Shown here in pieces: positions 9,621-21,423 of a stretch of 64,000 nucleotides of DNA (position 1 is its first letter; the number at the start of each line of letters is the position of its first letter). The stretch spans positions 62,001 to 126,000 of the forward strand of contig NZ_MRCD01000003.1 in the NCBI RefSeq assembly GCF_001904745.1, in the 5' to 3' direction. The translations under genes and the position numbers were made by a program. The notes under the pieces are model-generated. The model worked only from the letters and a program-made list of their open reading frames with translations, made no database searches and was not told where the DNA came from. The stretch comes from Calothrix sp. HK-06. GTDB taxonomy: Bacteria; Cyanobacteriota; Cyanobacteriia; Cyanobacteriales; Nostocaceae.

Positions 9621-10301
9621 ATGTATCTATTAATTCCTGCTGCGGGTATGGGTAAGCGGATGGGAAGCGACCGCAATAAACTTTTGCTATCGCTTCTAAA
9701 GCGTCCTATTCTTGCTTGGACGTTATTAGCAGCACAAGCATCTGTGGAAATTAACTGGATTGGCATTATATTGCAGCCTATAGACTACGAAGCAATTAAT
9801 ACAATTTTAGAATCATTAAATTTGAGCAAACCAGTACAATTGATTCAAGGCGGCGCCACTCGTACTGAATCTGTATACAATGGCTTAAAGGCTTTGCCAC
9901 CAGAAGCACAACAAGTACTAATCCATGATGGCGCCAGATGTCTTGCGACTCCAGGTTTATTTGATAGATGTGCTTTAGAAGTACGTTCTTGTGCTGGTTT
10001 AATCGCAGCAATACCCGTAAAAGATACGATTAAAGTTGTTGATTCTAGTGGAATAATTACTAGCACACCCGACCGTAAAAATTTATGGGCGGCGCAAACT
10101 CCACAAGGGTTTGATGTTAAATTACTTCTTGAGTGTCATCAGTTAGGAGTTGAAAACGGCTGGGAAGTTACCGATGATGCGACTTTATTCGAGAAATGCG
10201 GTTACAAAGTCAAAGTTGTACCTGGGGAGGAAACTAATTTGAAAGTTACTACACCCCAAGACTTAGCTATTGCTGAATTTATACTTAACCAACGAGCTTA
10301 A
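9621..10301 (+). CDS. ispD: 2-C-methyl-D-erythritol 4-phosphate cytidylyltransferase
   Basis: IspD joins CTP to methylerythritol phosphate, the third step of the MEP isoprenoid pathway. I take ATG 9621 as the start (226 residues) because the protein then opens MYLLIPAAGMGKRMG, the nucleotide-binding loop; the open frame reaches back to 9546 but those 25 codons are outside the family's usual start. Other conserved blocks are IHDGARCL, PVKDTIK, LWAAQTPQGF, TDDATLFE and PGEETNLKVTTPQDL. Full length. It supplies precursors to the prenyl chains used by the UbiA enzyme nearby. Confidence 0.93.
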   Translation: MYLLIPAAGMGKRMGSDRNKLLLSLLKRPILAWTLLAAQASVEINWIGIILQPIDYEAINTILESLNLSKPVQLIQGGATRTESVYNGLKALPPEAQQVLIHDGARCLATPGLFDRCALEVRSCAGLIAAIPVKDTIKVVDSSGIITSTPDRKNLWAAQTPQGFDVKLLLECHQLGVENGWEVTDDATLFEKCGYKVKVVPGEETNLKVTTPQDLAIAEFILNQRA

Positions 10302-10384
10302 CTCTTTTACTTGAACGGACTTGACGCTACCAATATATAATGGTATAATCCGTGCCACTCACTTGTTATTTGTCTTAGAAGCCA

Positions 10385-10918
10385 ATGAGTATAGCAGCGG
10401 CAAAAATCGAAGCAATTCTCTATTTAAAGGGTAGACCCTTGTCTATTGGCGAAATAGCCGAATATGCAGCGTGTGACCGAATGACGGCACAAGAGGGAGT
10501 TATCGAGCTAATTGATGAATATGCCCATCGAGATACTGCTCTAGAAGTAGTTGAAACTTCAGGTGGTTACTGTCTGCAAGTACGTTCAGATTATCAAGAT
10601 TTAGTGCAAACGCTGATTCCTGTAGAGTTAGGTGTAGGCGCCTTGAGGACTTTAGCAGCGATTGCACTTCATAGTCCAATTAAACAAAGCGATTTAATTA
10701 ACGTGCGTGGTTCTGGAGCATATCAACATGTTCAAGAATTAGTTGAGCAAGGCTTTATTCGTAAACGTCGTGATAGCGATTCTCGCTCGTACTCGCTACA
10801 AACAACTGCAAAATTTAACCAGTACTTCCAAATCGACCAACTTCCACAGCCTTTTGTAGCACGACAAGAAGAGCGTCAGTTAGAATTAGAACTCTTACCA
10901 CAAGCAGAAGCAAGTTAA
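10385..10918 (+). CDS. scpB: Segregation and condensation protein B
   Basis: This 177-residue protein has the two winged-helix domains of ScpB: AAKIEAILYLKGRPLSIGEIA at the start, LRTLAAIALHSPIKQSDL near residue 90 and the motif VRGSGAYQHVQELVEQGFI. ScpB dimers bind ScpA and SMC in chromosome condensation. The C-terminus ends in an acidic, Gln-rich tail. The gene follows ispD by about 80 bp on the same strand. No scpA is in the window, which is common in cyanobacteria, where scpA and scpB are often separated. Confidence 0.9.
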   Translation: MSIAAAKIEAILYLKGRPLSIGEIAEYAACDRMTAQEGVIELIDEYAHRDTALEVVETSGGYCLQVRSDYQDLVQTLIPVELGVGALRTLAAIALHSPIKQSDLINVRGSGAYQHVQELVEQGFIRKRRDSDSRSYSLQTTAKFNQYFQIDQLPQPFVARQEERQLELELLPQAEAS

Positions 10919-11037
10919 TAACTGCACGCGCTTAAGTTGAGACACTTTTAATAGTGGCTTTCACACCTTAGAATGTGGCTCACTCTTAATGCTATGGTTT
11001 AGAGTAGAATTAGCAACTCAGCTAAAAAAAATAGCCA

Positions 11038-11385
11038 ATGGTATTTGACCCTAACTTTTTAAATGACAACTTCGATGGCCGCACTTCGGAGCTTCCTTTT
11101 GAGAGCTTTGAGGAACATCCAAATCCGTTACTCAATTACCTCCAGCACCAATCGCCGGAAGTTCTAGCGCGCGTCGCCCAGTCAGTCAGTCCTGAAATTA
11201 AGCAAATCATATCGCAAAACGTCCAAGGCTTAGTAGGGATGCTGCCTCCCGACAACTTCAACGTACAAATTACAACCGACCGCGACAATTTAGCCGGACT
11301 GTTGGCATCGGCGATGATGACGGGATATTTTCTGCGCCAGATGGAACAGCGGATGCATTTAGACAATTTAAATAGCAGCCATTAA
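11038..11385 (+). CDS. DUF760 protein
   Basis: This 115-residue protein matches the DUF760 pattern of cyanobacteria and plastids: NPLLNYLQHQSPEVLARVAQ, then SPEIKQIISQNVQGLVG and a final helix LLASAMMTGYFLRQMEQRM. It has no signal peptide. Function is not established for the family. It stands 119 bp after scpB on the same strand and convergent to the protease gene. Confidence 0.82.
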   Translation: MVFDPNFLNDNFDGRTSELPFESFEEHPNPLLNYLQHQSPEVLARVAQSVSPEIKQIISQNVQGLVGMLPPDNFNVQITTDRDNLAGLLASAMMTGYFLRQMEQRMHLDNLNSSH

Positions 11386-11437
11386 TTCAAATTAATTAAT
11401 GGCTTATCTAGCGGCACTTAAAATTGCCCTTTTGCAA

Positions 11438-12658
11438 TTAACTCTTCGGGTAAGTACCCGACTGGATTTTGAAAGCCTGAATTTTATCATTACGGTTGAC
11501 TTCTATTTCTAGAATGTCCCCGACCGAGCTTGATTCTACGAGCTTTTGAACTTGAGCGGCCGTTCTTACGGGTTTGCGATTAACCTTGACAATTAAATCG
11601 CCTACTTGAAGTCCGCCTTTCTGTGCTGGAGATTTTTCGGTAATTCCTTTAATCAATATCCCCGTATCTTGCTTGATACTTAGGTTATTTTCTTGATTGA
11701 TTTGCTGTTTTTTGTTTGGACTTAAATCTACCATTTCAATTCCAAGAAAGGGATGCTCGACGCGCCCTTTCGTGAATAGTTCGCCAGCGATACGCGCAGC
11801 AGTTTCGATGGGTATAGCAAACCCCAAACCTTGTGCATCAGCGCGAATGGCAGTATTTACACCAATTACCTCACCAGTAGAATTGAGAAGTGGGCCACCT
11901 GAGTTACCAGGGTTGATAGCAGCATCAGTTTGAATAAAGCTGACTCGTTTTTCTGGCACACCAACTTGGGCGCTTGTACGGTCAGTTGCGCTAATAATGC
12001 CAATAGTCACGGTATTATCTAAACCGAGTGGATTACCGATTGCAATTGCCCATTGTCCAGGAATTAAATTTTGTGAATTACCTAGTTTTACCGTTGGTAG
12101 CTTAGAACCTTCAATTTTGACGGCAGCAACATCCGTAACCGAATCAACTCCTACAACTTTTCCCTCAAAAGTCCGACCATCTTTGAGTGTCACCTGTACT
12201 GTGTCGGTATCAGCGACAACATGAGCATTTGTAAGTAATTGACCATCTTGACTCAAAATAAAACCAGAACCAGTACCTCGTTCAATTCTTTCTTGGGGTA
12301 CTGGTTGCTCATTTTCACCAAAAAACCGTTTTAATATTGGATTTTGAAATGCGCTCGAGATGGGGTTTGCGACTTTGCGAGTGGCATTAATTCGTACAAC
12401 TGATGGGCCTGTACGTTGAACCGCAGCAGAAATAAAGTTCACATCTTGCTCTCCAACTGCCCCAATTACACCCCCTACAGAAGGTGCCACAATTGTATCT
12501 GGGGTTGAGGCAACTGTAACATTTCTTAACTCTTGAAACTGGCGCCTTGCTTGTGGAGCAAGGAAAGAATTAGCAAACATTGCCGTACTACCACCGAACA
12601 TTCCGCCGACCGTTACAAGAGAAAAATAAACAATTAGTTGCTTTAAGGATAATTTCAT
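11438..12658 (-). CDS. HtrA/DegP-family serine protease with PDZ domain
   Basis: This 406-residue membrane-anchored or secreted protease has one N-terminal hydrophobic helix (residues 8-28), a trypsin-like domain with the triad His146 (TNAHVVAD), Asp176 (SVTDVAAV) and Ser253 (NPGNSGGPLL), and one PDZ domain at about 300-395 (GIEM, KGGLQVGDLIVKVN). A single PDZ domain fits the cyanobacterial HhoA/HhoB/HtrA group, which degrades misfolded proteins in the periplasm or thylakoid lumen. I cannot decide which of the three paralogues it is. Confidence 0.93.
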   Translation of the reverse strand: MKLSLKQLIVYFSLVTVGGMFGGSTAMFANSFLAPQARRQFQELRNVTVASTPDTIVAPSVGGVIGAVGEQDVNFISAAVQRTGPSVVRINATRKVANPISSAFQNPILKRFFGENEQPVPQERIERGTGSGFILSQDGQLLTNAHVVADTDTVQVTLKDGRTFEGKVVGVDSVTDVAAVKIEGSKLPTVKLGNSQNLIPGQWAIAIGNPLGLDNTVTIGIISATDRTSAQVGVPEKRVSFIQTDAAINPGNSGGPLLNSTGEVIGVNTAIRADAQGLGFAIPIETAARIAGELFTKGRVEHPFLGIEMVDLSPNKKQQINQENNLSIKQDTGILIKGITEKSPAQKGGLQVGDLIVKVNRKPVRTAAQVQKLVESSSVGDILEIEVNRNDKIQAFKIQSGTYPKS

Positions 12659-12962
12659 AGTAATAACACGTAAGAGACAATAATTTTAAGAAGAAAGCTG
12701 CAAGCACTAATTTATAAGTTTAATCAAGCAAAAAGCTTGTTGCCAGATAGGAATTGACGTATAACACCCGCGCTTACAAGGCTTTGAGGTTTTATTGATG
12801 TAAAAATCGTCCACGAAGCGACTTGTAGTAACTAGTCATAGCCATGTATTCATTGGTTCTATGGCAATAACCGTATTATATGAAGGCGCCAAATATCAAA
12901 TCGCAATCTAAAATCTAAAATAAAACCTAAAATTAATAAGACTGCTGCACTTGGATTCATGC
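12659..12962. other. Intergenic region between divergent protease and peptidase genes
   Basis: About 300 bp with no coding signal. It holds one GGCGCC site near 12885 and a loose A-rich tandem (AATCTAAAAT-type units, 12903-12936). Promoters of both divergent genes must lie here, but I cannot place them. Confidence 0.5.
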
Positions 12963-13838
12963 ATGAAATCTCCTATCTACTTACCGATAATTTGTTACGT
13001 ATTTAACATATTTGCCGTATTATTAGCACTTTCATCAAATACGCTAGCTCAAAGTAGTAGCAGTTGTCCAAGAGCTGCATTATCGCGGTTTTTGCGACAT
13101 ACGGTATCGAGTGGTGAAACCCTTGAAACAATAGCCCAAACGTACAATCTCACGCCTAAATCAATTCTTACCATGAATCCGGGGCTGCAAAACCGTGCTA
13201 TTATTACAGGTACTCAAATCTTGATACCTCCCTATAACGGTATCATCGTTGAAGTCCCGCGCGGAATGACCTGGCGTGATATCGCAAAGCAATATAAAAT
13301 TCGTGCCGATGTACTATATGAAATTAATGGTTGCCAATCCATACCCCAACTAGTATTCATTCCATCAAGGCGCCCTTCTAACCAATCTGACGAAATATCA
13401 ACAGCCAGTACAAATAATTCTACTTCCACACACTTCGCTCTTTATCCACTTGAAAAATTGGCAACAATAGCTTTACCCTACGGATGGCAAAATAATCCTA
13501 AAAACGGCGAAGTATTTTTTCACAGTGGAATAGACCTACTGGCGCCAGTAGGAACCGAAGTACAAGCAACAGGAGACGGAACCGTAGCATTTGCGGGTAC
13601 ACAAGGTAGCTATGGAAACTTAGTAATAATCAACCACGGAAAAGGGATACAAACTCGTTACGCTCAATTAGAAACTATTAAAGTCACAGCAGGTCAAAAA
13701 GTTCAACAAGGTGACATCCTTGGAACTGTCGGTACCACAGGAAAACCAACATCACCCCAACCTCATTTACACTTTGAAGTTCGTAGCAGTTCTGATTTAG
13801 GTTGGAAAGCCCTAAACCCTCAAGATTATTTAAAATAG
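12963..13838 (+). CDS. Secreted LysM and M23 (lysostaphin-type) peptidase
   Basis: From ATG 12963 the protein has 291 residues; a TTG at 12951 would add four. A signal peptide (residues 1-26, ending near TLAQ) leads to two LysM units, about 40-85 (HTVSSGETLETIAQTYNLTP) and 85-130 (VPRGMTWRDIAKQYKIR). The C-terminal M23 domain has the zinc motifs HSGIDLLAP and HLHFEV. LysM binds peptidoglycan and M23 cleaves cross-links. Both metal motifs are intact, so it is likely active rather than an inactive EnvC-type activator. It sits alone, divergent from the HtrA gene. Confidence 0.92.
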   Translation: MKSPIYLPIICYVFNIFAVLLALSSNTLAQSSSSCPRAALSRFLRHTVSSGETLETIAQTYNLTPKSILTMNPGLQNRAIITGTQILIPPYNGIIVEVPRGMTWRDIAKQYKIRADVLYEINGCQSIPQLVFIPSRRPSNQSDEISTASTNNSTSTHFALYPLEKLATIALPYGWQNNPKNGEVFFHSGIDLLAPVGTEVQATGDGTVAFAGTQGSYGNLVIINHGKGIQTRYAQLETIKVTAGQKVQQGDILGTVGTTGKPTSPQPHLHFEVRSSSDLGWKALNPQDYLK

Positions 13839-14023
13839 CACAGCCCACGTAGCACAGGTCTTCTTCGCCTATACAGTAAATATTGTTCTTGATTTTCTGT
13901 ATAATATTAAGCCGTCTCTATGGAAAAAATAAAGCAATGTATGTAACGGATGTAAGAATAACGCATCCGTTGCAAACTTTGCTGATTAGAGATTCTTCTC
14001 TACGTTCAGAATGACAAATGAAA

Positions 14024-14275
14024 TTAATTAAGTACGAATTGACTTAGGTATGAAATAGGTTCATGAAGTAGAAGCATTAATTGTTGAGACGTTAGGTTAA
14101 GTTCGGCAAAAGTTTGTCCGGATGTGTCACTAAAATCGACTTCAAACACATCAGGCGCCACTATATCAGTAACAGTACCTACTTGACCGCGATATATTCC
14201 ATACTCAGGTAAATCTTCGACTAAAGCGACAATATCGAGCAGTCTAATGGACGCATTCATTGTTCCAATTTTCAT
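14024..14275 (-). CDS. DUF4926 protein
   Basis: This 83-residue soluble protein contains LLDIVALVEDLPEYGIYRG, then QVGTVTDIVAPDVFEVDFSD and a closing LTSQQLMLL, the DUF4926 pattern. Such small beta-rich proteins are frequent in cyanobacteria, often beside toxin-antitoxin genes, but no partner is seen here. The actual start may be MNASIRLLD, five codons downstream of the first ATG. It lies 45 bp after the histidine kinase gene in the same direction and may be co-transcribed with it. Confidence 0.75.
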   Translation of the reverse strand: MKIGTMNASIRLLDIVALVEDLPEYGIYRGQVGTVTDIVAPDVFEVDFSDTSGQTFAELNLTSQQLMLLLHEPISYLSQFVLN

Positions 14276-14320
14276 AATTTTCAGTCTTTTTGTTGAAGTA
14301 AGAAGTAGAAGTAAATAAAT

Positions 14321-16048
14321 TTATCCTTCTGCCATAAGTGGTAAACTAACTGTGAAAGTGGAACCGTTACCAGGTTCACTTTTAAGCAGAATTTCACCAC
14401 CCATCATTTGGCAAAAATGACGGCTAATAGCTAACCCTAAACCAGTACCACCGTACTTTTTAGTAGTCGAAGCATCGCCTTGGGTAAATGGCTTAAATAA
14501 TTGCTGCTGCTGATGGTACGTCATGCCAATACCAGTATCGCTAACGGTAAAGATTATTTTTTCCTGTGGGTATTCGCCACCTTTATCTTCTTTTTCCGTG
14601 CGTACTCTCAAACATACTTTGCCATTCGTTGTAAATTTAGCAGCATTACTGAGCAAATTCAATAATACCTGACGGACGCGCGTTTGGTCAGCATACATTG
14701 TTCCAAGTTGCGGGTCGCAGTCTATCTCAAAAACATTACCATTTTTTTCGATTGATGGTTTGACTGTTAGAACAACATTATTTATTAGCGTTGCAATTTC
14801 AAACGTTTCCGGATAAAGAGTCATTTTACCCGCTTCAATCTTCGATAAGTCGAGAATGTCGTTAATTAGTTCGAGTAAGTGTCTACCTGCGGAATTAATA
14901 GTTTCTAGGTCAGTAGCAAAATCTCCTTCTAACCCCATGTCGGCAGCGTCGTCTTGTAGCAACTGACTCAAACCAATAACGGCATTGAGTGGGGTACGCA
15001 ACTCGTGGCTAACGTTGGCAAGAAATTGACTTTTTGTTTTGCTCGCTGCTTCGGCTTCTTCTTTTGCCTGCTGTAGTTCTTTCGTTCTTTCTGATACTCT
15101 TTCTATCAATCTGTTAAGGGATTTTGCTAGTAACCCTATTTCATCTTCGGTTGTTACAGGCGCCCTTAAATCGAAGTTAGATTTTCTTGCGACCTGTTCG
15201 GCGACCTGGGTAACAATAATAACAGGCTCGGCTATATCACGTGAAGTTCTCCAAGCTACGATAGCAGCAACAGCAACCGAAGCTAACATACTCAAAATAG
15301 TAATTAAACGTTCATAAGTTCTGGCATTTTCAACATCTTTATAACGTTTCTCGCTTTCAATTTGAGCAGCTTCAGCAGTTTCAAGCAACCTTTGTGACAG
15401 TTGGTCTAACCGTATAGCAGTATCTTGACGCATTACCGAAAGTAACTCCGAAGTAATCTTCGCAGCAGATTGTCCTTCGAGTGGTTGAAGAGCTTCTACA
15501 TCTTGTAAAATTGACTCAACTTGCCCAACGTAAGTTTTTAAGTTATCAGCATATTCACTTAAAAAAGTACGTAACGCTTTTGGACGTGAACTGGAACGCG
15601 ACTTATCATCAAGGAAAGAGGCTAGTTTTTGCTCGGATTTTTGCGCTCTAGTAAAATTATCTCGAAAGCTATTTTGCCCTTCGAGTAATTGCTGTTTATC
15701 TTGTACGACAGCAGGTAGCTTATAGCTAATAAGCAGTGTCCGCATTGCCGCATCTTTATAACTAGCTAAAAGTTTAGATTGGTCACTAGCTTGCTTTAAC
15801 TGTTGAATTTCGTGTCCTCGGTAATAGTTAGCTGTGATCAATCCAGTTAAAGAACCCAAAAATCCAATGCCAATTGCCAGAAAATAACCGTAGCCGATTT
15901 TTTGGTGAATCCGCCATGAGCTGGCTTTGAGTTTCCCGCGTGTGGGAAATTCAATCGTCGGCAGTTCATCGGTTGAGGGCTGATTTGGTGGCACTGTTTT
16001 AGTTTCGGAACGTTTATTGAAAGCGGTCGGCTGAAGCTTCGTTCGCAT
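14321..16048 (-). CDS. Membrane sensor histidine kinase (HAMP, HisKA, HATPase)
   Basis: This 575-residue kinase has a helix at about 52-73, a periplasmic helical sensor of about 170 residues (75-248) with no recognised domain, a second helix at 250-266, HAMP (267-320), a short coiled coil, HisKA with the phospho-acceptor His348 ([11 protein letters not shown]), and an ATPase domain with [25 protein letters not shown] and [11 protein letters not shown]. No receiver domain is attached and no response regulator is adjacent, so it is an orphan kinase. The helical sensor resembles four-helix bundle sensors by composition only. Confidence 0.92.
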   Translation of the reverse strand: MRTKLQPTAFNKRSETKTVPPNQPSTDELPTIEFPTRGKLKASSWRIHQKIGYGYFLAIGIGFLGSLTGLITANYYRGHEIQQLKQASDQSKLLASYKDAAMRTLLISYKLPAVVQDKQQLLEGQNSFRDNFTRAQKSEQKLASFLDDKSRSSSRPKALRTFLSEYADNLKTYVGQVESILQDVEALQPLEGQSAAKITSELLSVMRQDTAIRLDQLSQRLLETAEAAQIESEKRYKDVENARTYERLITILSMLASVAVAAIVAWRTSRDIAEPVIIVTQVAEQVARKSNFDLRAPVTTEDEIGLLAKSLNRLIERVSERTKELQQAKEEAEAASKTKSQFLANVSHELRTPLNAVIGLSQLLQDDAADMGLEGDFATDLETINSAGRHLLELINDILDLSKIEAGKMTLYPETFEIATLINNVVLTVKPSIEKNGNVFEIDCDPQLGTMYADQTRVRQVLLNLLSNAAKFTTNGKVCLRVRTEKEDKGGEYPQEKIIFTVSDTGIGMTYHQQQQLFKPFTQGDASTTKKYGGTGLGLAISRHFCQMMGGEILLKSEPGNGSTFTVSLPLMAEG

Positions 16049-16314
16049 CCCTCAATCCTCCCTTGCCCTCCCGCATTGGACATTTATATATAAGCGTAAA
16101 TTTGCTGCTTTGTGTGGATTTCTTATATTGATACTTATTAAGTTAAATTAGAAAGCAAATAATGCCAAAATTTCTTATTTTTGACCAAAAATAAGTATTA
16201 ATGACTAATTACATACTTTCAACACAAATGCACCTGCGTTTCATCCATGATTCTCAAACCAACAAAGCAAATATTATGATATCAAAAGAATTTAGTTTTC
16301 TCAAAAAAACCAAA

Positions 16315-16345
16315 AAACCCGGTTTCTTGTTCAGAAACCGGGTTT
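16315..16345. repeat. AAACCCGGTTTCT inverted repeat, copy 1
   Basis: AAACCCGGTTTCT (16315-16327) and AGAAACCGGGTTT (16333-16345) form a perfect 13-bp hairpin with a 5-base loop. Other copies are at 30578-30608 and 46931-46995. All lie at the 3' ends of genes. Confidence 0.8.
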
Positions 16346-16358
16346 CTGATATATCAAA

Positions 16359-16384
16359 GGGTATGCAGGAGTTGCTGCATACCC
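16359..16384 (-). terminator. Terminator-like hairpin downstream of metK
   Basis: GGGTATGCAG (16359-16368) pairs perfectly with CTGCATACCC (16375-16384) around a 6-base loop. On the minus strand it is followed by TTTGATAT. It lies 50 bp after the metK stop. Confidence 0.7.
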
Positions 16385-16433
16385 TGTTGTTGCCATCAAA
16401 TTACAGCAAGCTTTCTGAGGCAACATCAAAGCT

Positions 16434-17696
16434 TTACACAACTGCTGTTAACTGTAAGTTGGTAGCGGCAGCTTTGAGTATTTCGGCTTTGTCGGTTTTT
16501 TCCCAAGGTAAATCTAAATCGTCTCGACCAAAGTGACCGTAAGCCGCGACGTCCTGATAAAAACGTCCGCCTCGTTCATTTGGCAAGTTTTTGAGATTTA
16601 GGGTGTGAATAATTCCTGCTGGGCGCAATTCAAAGTTCTGCTTGATGATTTCTAGCAAGATGTCGTCGCTAACTTTGCCTGTGCCGAAGGTTTCAACAAA
16701 AATACTTGTTGGTCTTGCTACACCAATAGCATAGCTTAACTGTACTTCGCATTTTTCTGCTAAACCAGCAGCGACAATATTTTTAGCAACATAGCGACAA
16801 GAATATGCTGCACTGCGGTCTACTTTTGTGGGGTCTTTTCCTGAGAAGGCGCCACCACCATGTCGAGAGTAACCACCGTAGGTGTCAACTATAATTTTGC
16901 GTCCAGTCAAACCAGCATCACCTTGTGGTCCACCAACAACAAATTTGCCAGTGGGGTTGACAAGAAAGCGTGTTTCTGAATCTGGCTTAATTTCTAAATC
17001 GCCAAACACAGGTTCAACGACGGCGCCCCATAAGTCTTCTTTAATTTTGGCTTGAACATCAGCTTCCGAGGTGATATCACCAATTACAGCATCGTGCTGA
17101 GTTGAAATTAGAATAGTGTCAATGCCAACTGGGCGCCCGTTTTCGTAAATAACAGTAACTTGGGTTTTACCATCTGGACGAAGGTAAGGGAGTAGTTTTG
17201 TTTTACGAACAACAGCTAAACGACGCGCGATACGGTGAGAAAGTGAGATTGGCAAAGGCATGAATTCTGGAGTTTCGTTACATGCGAAACCGAACATAAT
17301 ACCTTGGTCGCCGGCACCAACTTTATCAAAAAGTTCATCGCTGCTTTGTTCGCGAGTTTCTTGAGCAGTATTTACACCTTGAGCAATGTCAGGTGACTGT
17401 TCATCTAACGCTACTAAAACCGAGCAACTTGTAGCAGAAAAGCCATTATCAGCATCGTTGTAGCCAATTTCAGCGATTTTCTGACGCACTAATTTAACGT
17501 AGTTGACGTTAGCTTTAGTTGTGATTTCACCTGTAATCACTACCATGCCAGTATTGACGACAACCTCAGCAGCTACACGGCTTTGCGAGTCTTGTGCAAG
17601 CAGTGCATCCAAAATAGTATCTGAGATTTGGTCGCAAACCTTATCTGGATGCCCTTCGGTTACAGACTCAGAGGTGAATAAATTTCTACGTGACAA
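16434..17696 (-). CDS. metK: S-adenosylmethionine synthetase
   Basis: MetK makes S-adenosylmethionine from methionine and ATP. The 420-residue frame opens [19 protein letters not shown], with the catalytic GHPDK motif, and has [15 protein letters not shown] near residue 125, the [18 protein letters not shown] loop and a C-terminal DLPWEKTD. Length is normal. No SAM riboswitch was recognised in the 276 bp upstream. The supply of SAM would also serve the radical-SAM enzyme CofH encoded at 54 kb, though there is no genetic link. Confidence 0.96.
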   Translation of the reverse strand: MSRRNLFTSESVTEGHPDKVCDQISDTILDALLAQDSQSRVAAEVVVNTGMVVITGEITTKANVNYVKLVRQKIAEIGYNDADNGFSATSCSVLVALDEQSPDIAQGVNTAQETREQSSDELFDKVGAGDQGIMFGFACNETPEFMPLPISLSHRIARRLAVVRKTKLLPYLRPDGKTQVTVIYENGRPVGIDTILISTQHDAVIGDITSEADVQAKIKEDLWGAVVEPVFGDLEIKPDSETRFLVNPTGKFVVGGPQGDAGLTGRKIIVDTYGGYSRHGGGAFSGKDPTKVDRSAAYSCRYVAKNIVAAGLAEKCEVQLSYAIGVARPTSIFVETFGTGKVSDDILLEIIKQNFELRPAGIIHTLNLKNLPNERGGRFYQDVAAYGHFGRDDLDLPWEKTDKAEILKAAATNLQLTAVV

Positions 17697-17913
17697 ATGA
17701 ACATTCCTCCAAAATCGGTTTATACTAAGCTGCCATATTCAGTCTGTATACACAACCTTTATTTAGCGGCTTTAATCAGCAATCATAACAACATTTCTAC
17801 TTTGACAACGAGCGAGTTTTGTTATCTTCATCAAAATCAAGTATTTTCACGGAATAAATTTAATCAATATATGACTTTTGGCAGATACTAATTTAATTAG
17901 ATAGTGATGTTAC

Positions 17914-17943
17914 GTAAAAAAGGGCACCCTAGAAGATGCCCTT
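17914..17943 (-). terminator. Intrinsic terminator of prk
   Basis: On the minus strand AAGGGCA pairs with TGCCCTT (17937-17943 with 17920-17926) and a run of T follows (A-run 17915-17921 on the plus strand). It lies 30 bp after the prk stop. Confidence 0.85.
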
Positions 17944-17972
17944 GATTTTGTATTGATTTTTTATGTATTCAG

Positions 17973-18977
17973 TTACACATTAACGGCTAATTTTGCTTCT
18001 TTTGCAGTTAAGCGTTCGTAAGCGGCACGCATTTTCAAGCCAGTCAGAACTTGGAACAAGCCAGTGCCGTTGTTGGAGCCAGGATATTCACGGTGCTGAA
18101 CCAATAAGTGGGTCATTTCACCCTCATACTTGGTTGAAGTCTTACTGAGGTGAGTTTCAATATAAATCACTTCGTCGAGATTATCGAACTGACCATCAAC
18201 CTCTAAAACAGAGACGTAGCGACCATAGTATACATCTGAACCGTAGTAAAGTTGCATACCTGGGTAAGAACATGACAACTTGCGTCCGCAAGGAGTCCAG
18301 TTAATAGTTGAGCCTTCATCGAATAGATACACTGGCTCAAATCCTTCCTTGCCTTCGCGTTGTAGCATTCGCACACGCAGAACTTTACGCTCTTCGTCGT
18401 TTTTAATTAAGTTGGTGGGCAATACTTGAAGAACTACATCCGCGAATTCGCGTTGAGGTTCGATATATTTTTGGAAATCTGGTCTACGCGAGTTGATGGC
18501 TTGTAAAACATCTTCGTAGCTATGACCACGTTCAGCCATATCGCGCTGAACTTTCCAAGCAATTTTAACTTCATCGCTTATATCAAAATAAACGCTGAAG
18601 TCAATTAGTCCGCGTACCCGCTCGTCATATAAAGGATGTAAACCTTCAACCACAATAATGTGATTTGGCTCGATTTTTTCCGGCGGGTCAATCATGCCGG
18701 TTTCGTGGTTGTAGATAGGCTTCATAATTGACTGACCATCTTTGAGCGTTTTGATTTGCTCATACATTAGGTCAAAATTATTTGCTCGTGGGTCAAGTGC
18801 TGTTATTCCTGTTTCTTTGCGTTGTTTACGGTCGAGACAATGATAGTCATCTAAACAAATAACAGTCATTAATTCTTCACCGAACAAATCAAAGAGGCGA
18901 CGCAAAAACGTAGACTTACCACACCCAGAGTCTCCAGCAACTCCAATCAGCACCACACGTTCCGGCTTACTTGTCAT
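17973..18977 (-). CDS. prk: Phosphoribulokinase
   Basis: PRK phosphorylates ribulose 5-phosphate to ribulose 1,5-bisphosphate, the CO2 acceptor of the Calvin cycle. The 334-residue protein has the P-loop GDSGCGKST at residues 15-23. Cys19 and Cys41 match the pair that forms the light-regulated disulphide in cyanobacterial PRK, the target of thioredoxin and CP12. Other family blocks are DDYHCLDRKQRK, EGLHPLYDERVR and RDMAERGHS. Full length, monocistronic, with an intrinsic terminator. Confidence 0.96.
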   Translation of the reverse strand: MTSKPERVVLIGVAGDSGCGKSTFLRRLFDLFGEELMTVICLDDYHCLDRKQRKETGITALDPRANNFDLMYEQIKTLKDGQSIMKPIYNHETGMIDPPEKIEPNHIIVVEGLHPLYDERVRGLIDFSVYFDISDEVKIAWKVQRDMAERGHSYEDVLQAINSRRPDFQKYIEPQREFADVVLQVLPTNLIKNDEERKVLRVRMLQREGKEGFEPVYLFDEGSTINWTPCGRKLSCSYPGMQLYYGSDVYYGRYVSVLEVDGQFDNLDEVIYIETHLSKTSTKYEGEMTHLLVQHREYPGSNNGTGLFQVLTGLKMRAAYERLTAKEAKLAVNV

Positions 18978-21250
<2,273 letters not shown>

Positions 21251-21284
21251 TAAGTAGAAAGTGCGCTCGTTCTGAGTTCTGAGT

Positions 21285-21330
21285 AGAGACGTGATTAATT
21301 GTGTAGAGACGCGATTAATCGCGTCTCTAC
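21285..21330. repeat. GTAGAGACG-type dispersed palindrome, copy 2
   Basis: A perfect 28-bp palindrome (21303-21330; arms GTAGAGACGCGATT) is preceded by a degenerate half copy at 21283-21300. It lies just after petH and may end its transcript. Confidence 0.8.
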
Positions 21331-21423
21331 TGGTATGGTGGTCGTGTGCCACCCTATAATATTTTTTACTGTTGATAAATATTATCGCTTTACTCATTAC
21401 TCTATATACGGGGTGTTTTATTT

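Noticed and set aside
16201-16536. A 111-codon plus-strand frame
   Set aside because: It overlaps the metK 3' end in antisense and includes the repeat and terminator hairpins; no ribosome-binding site.
17697-17972. A SAM riboswitch ahead of metK
   Set aside because: No stem layout or conserved core was recognised in the 276 bp.
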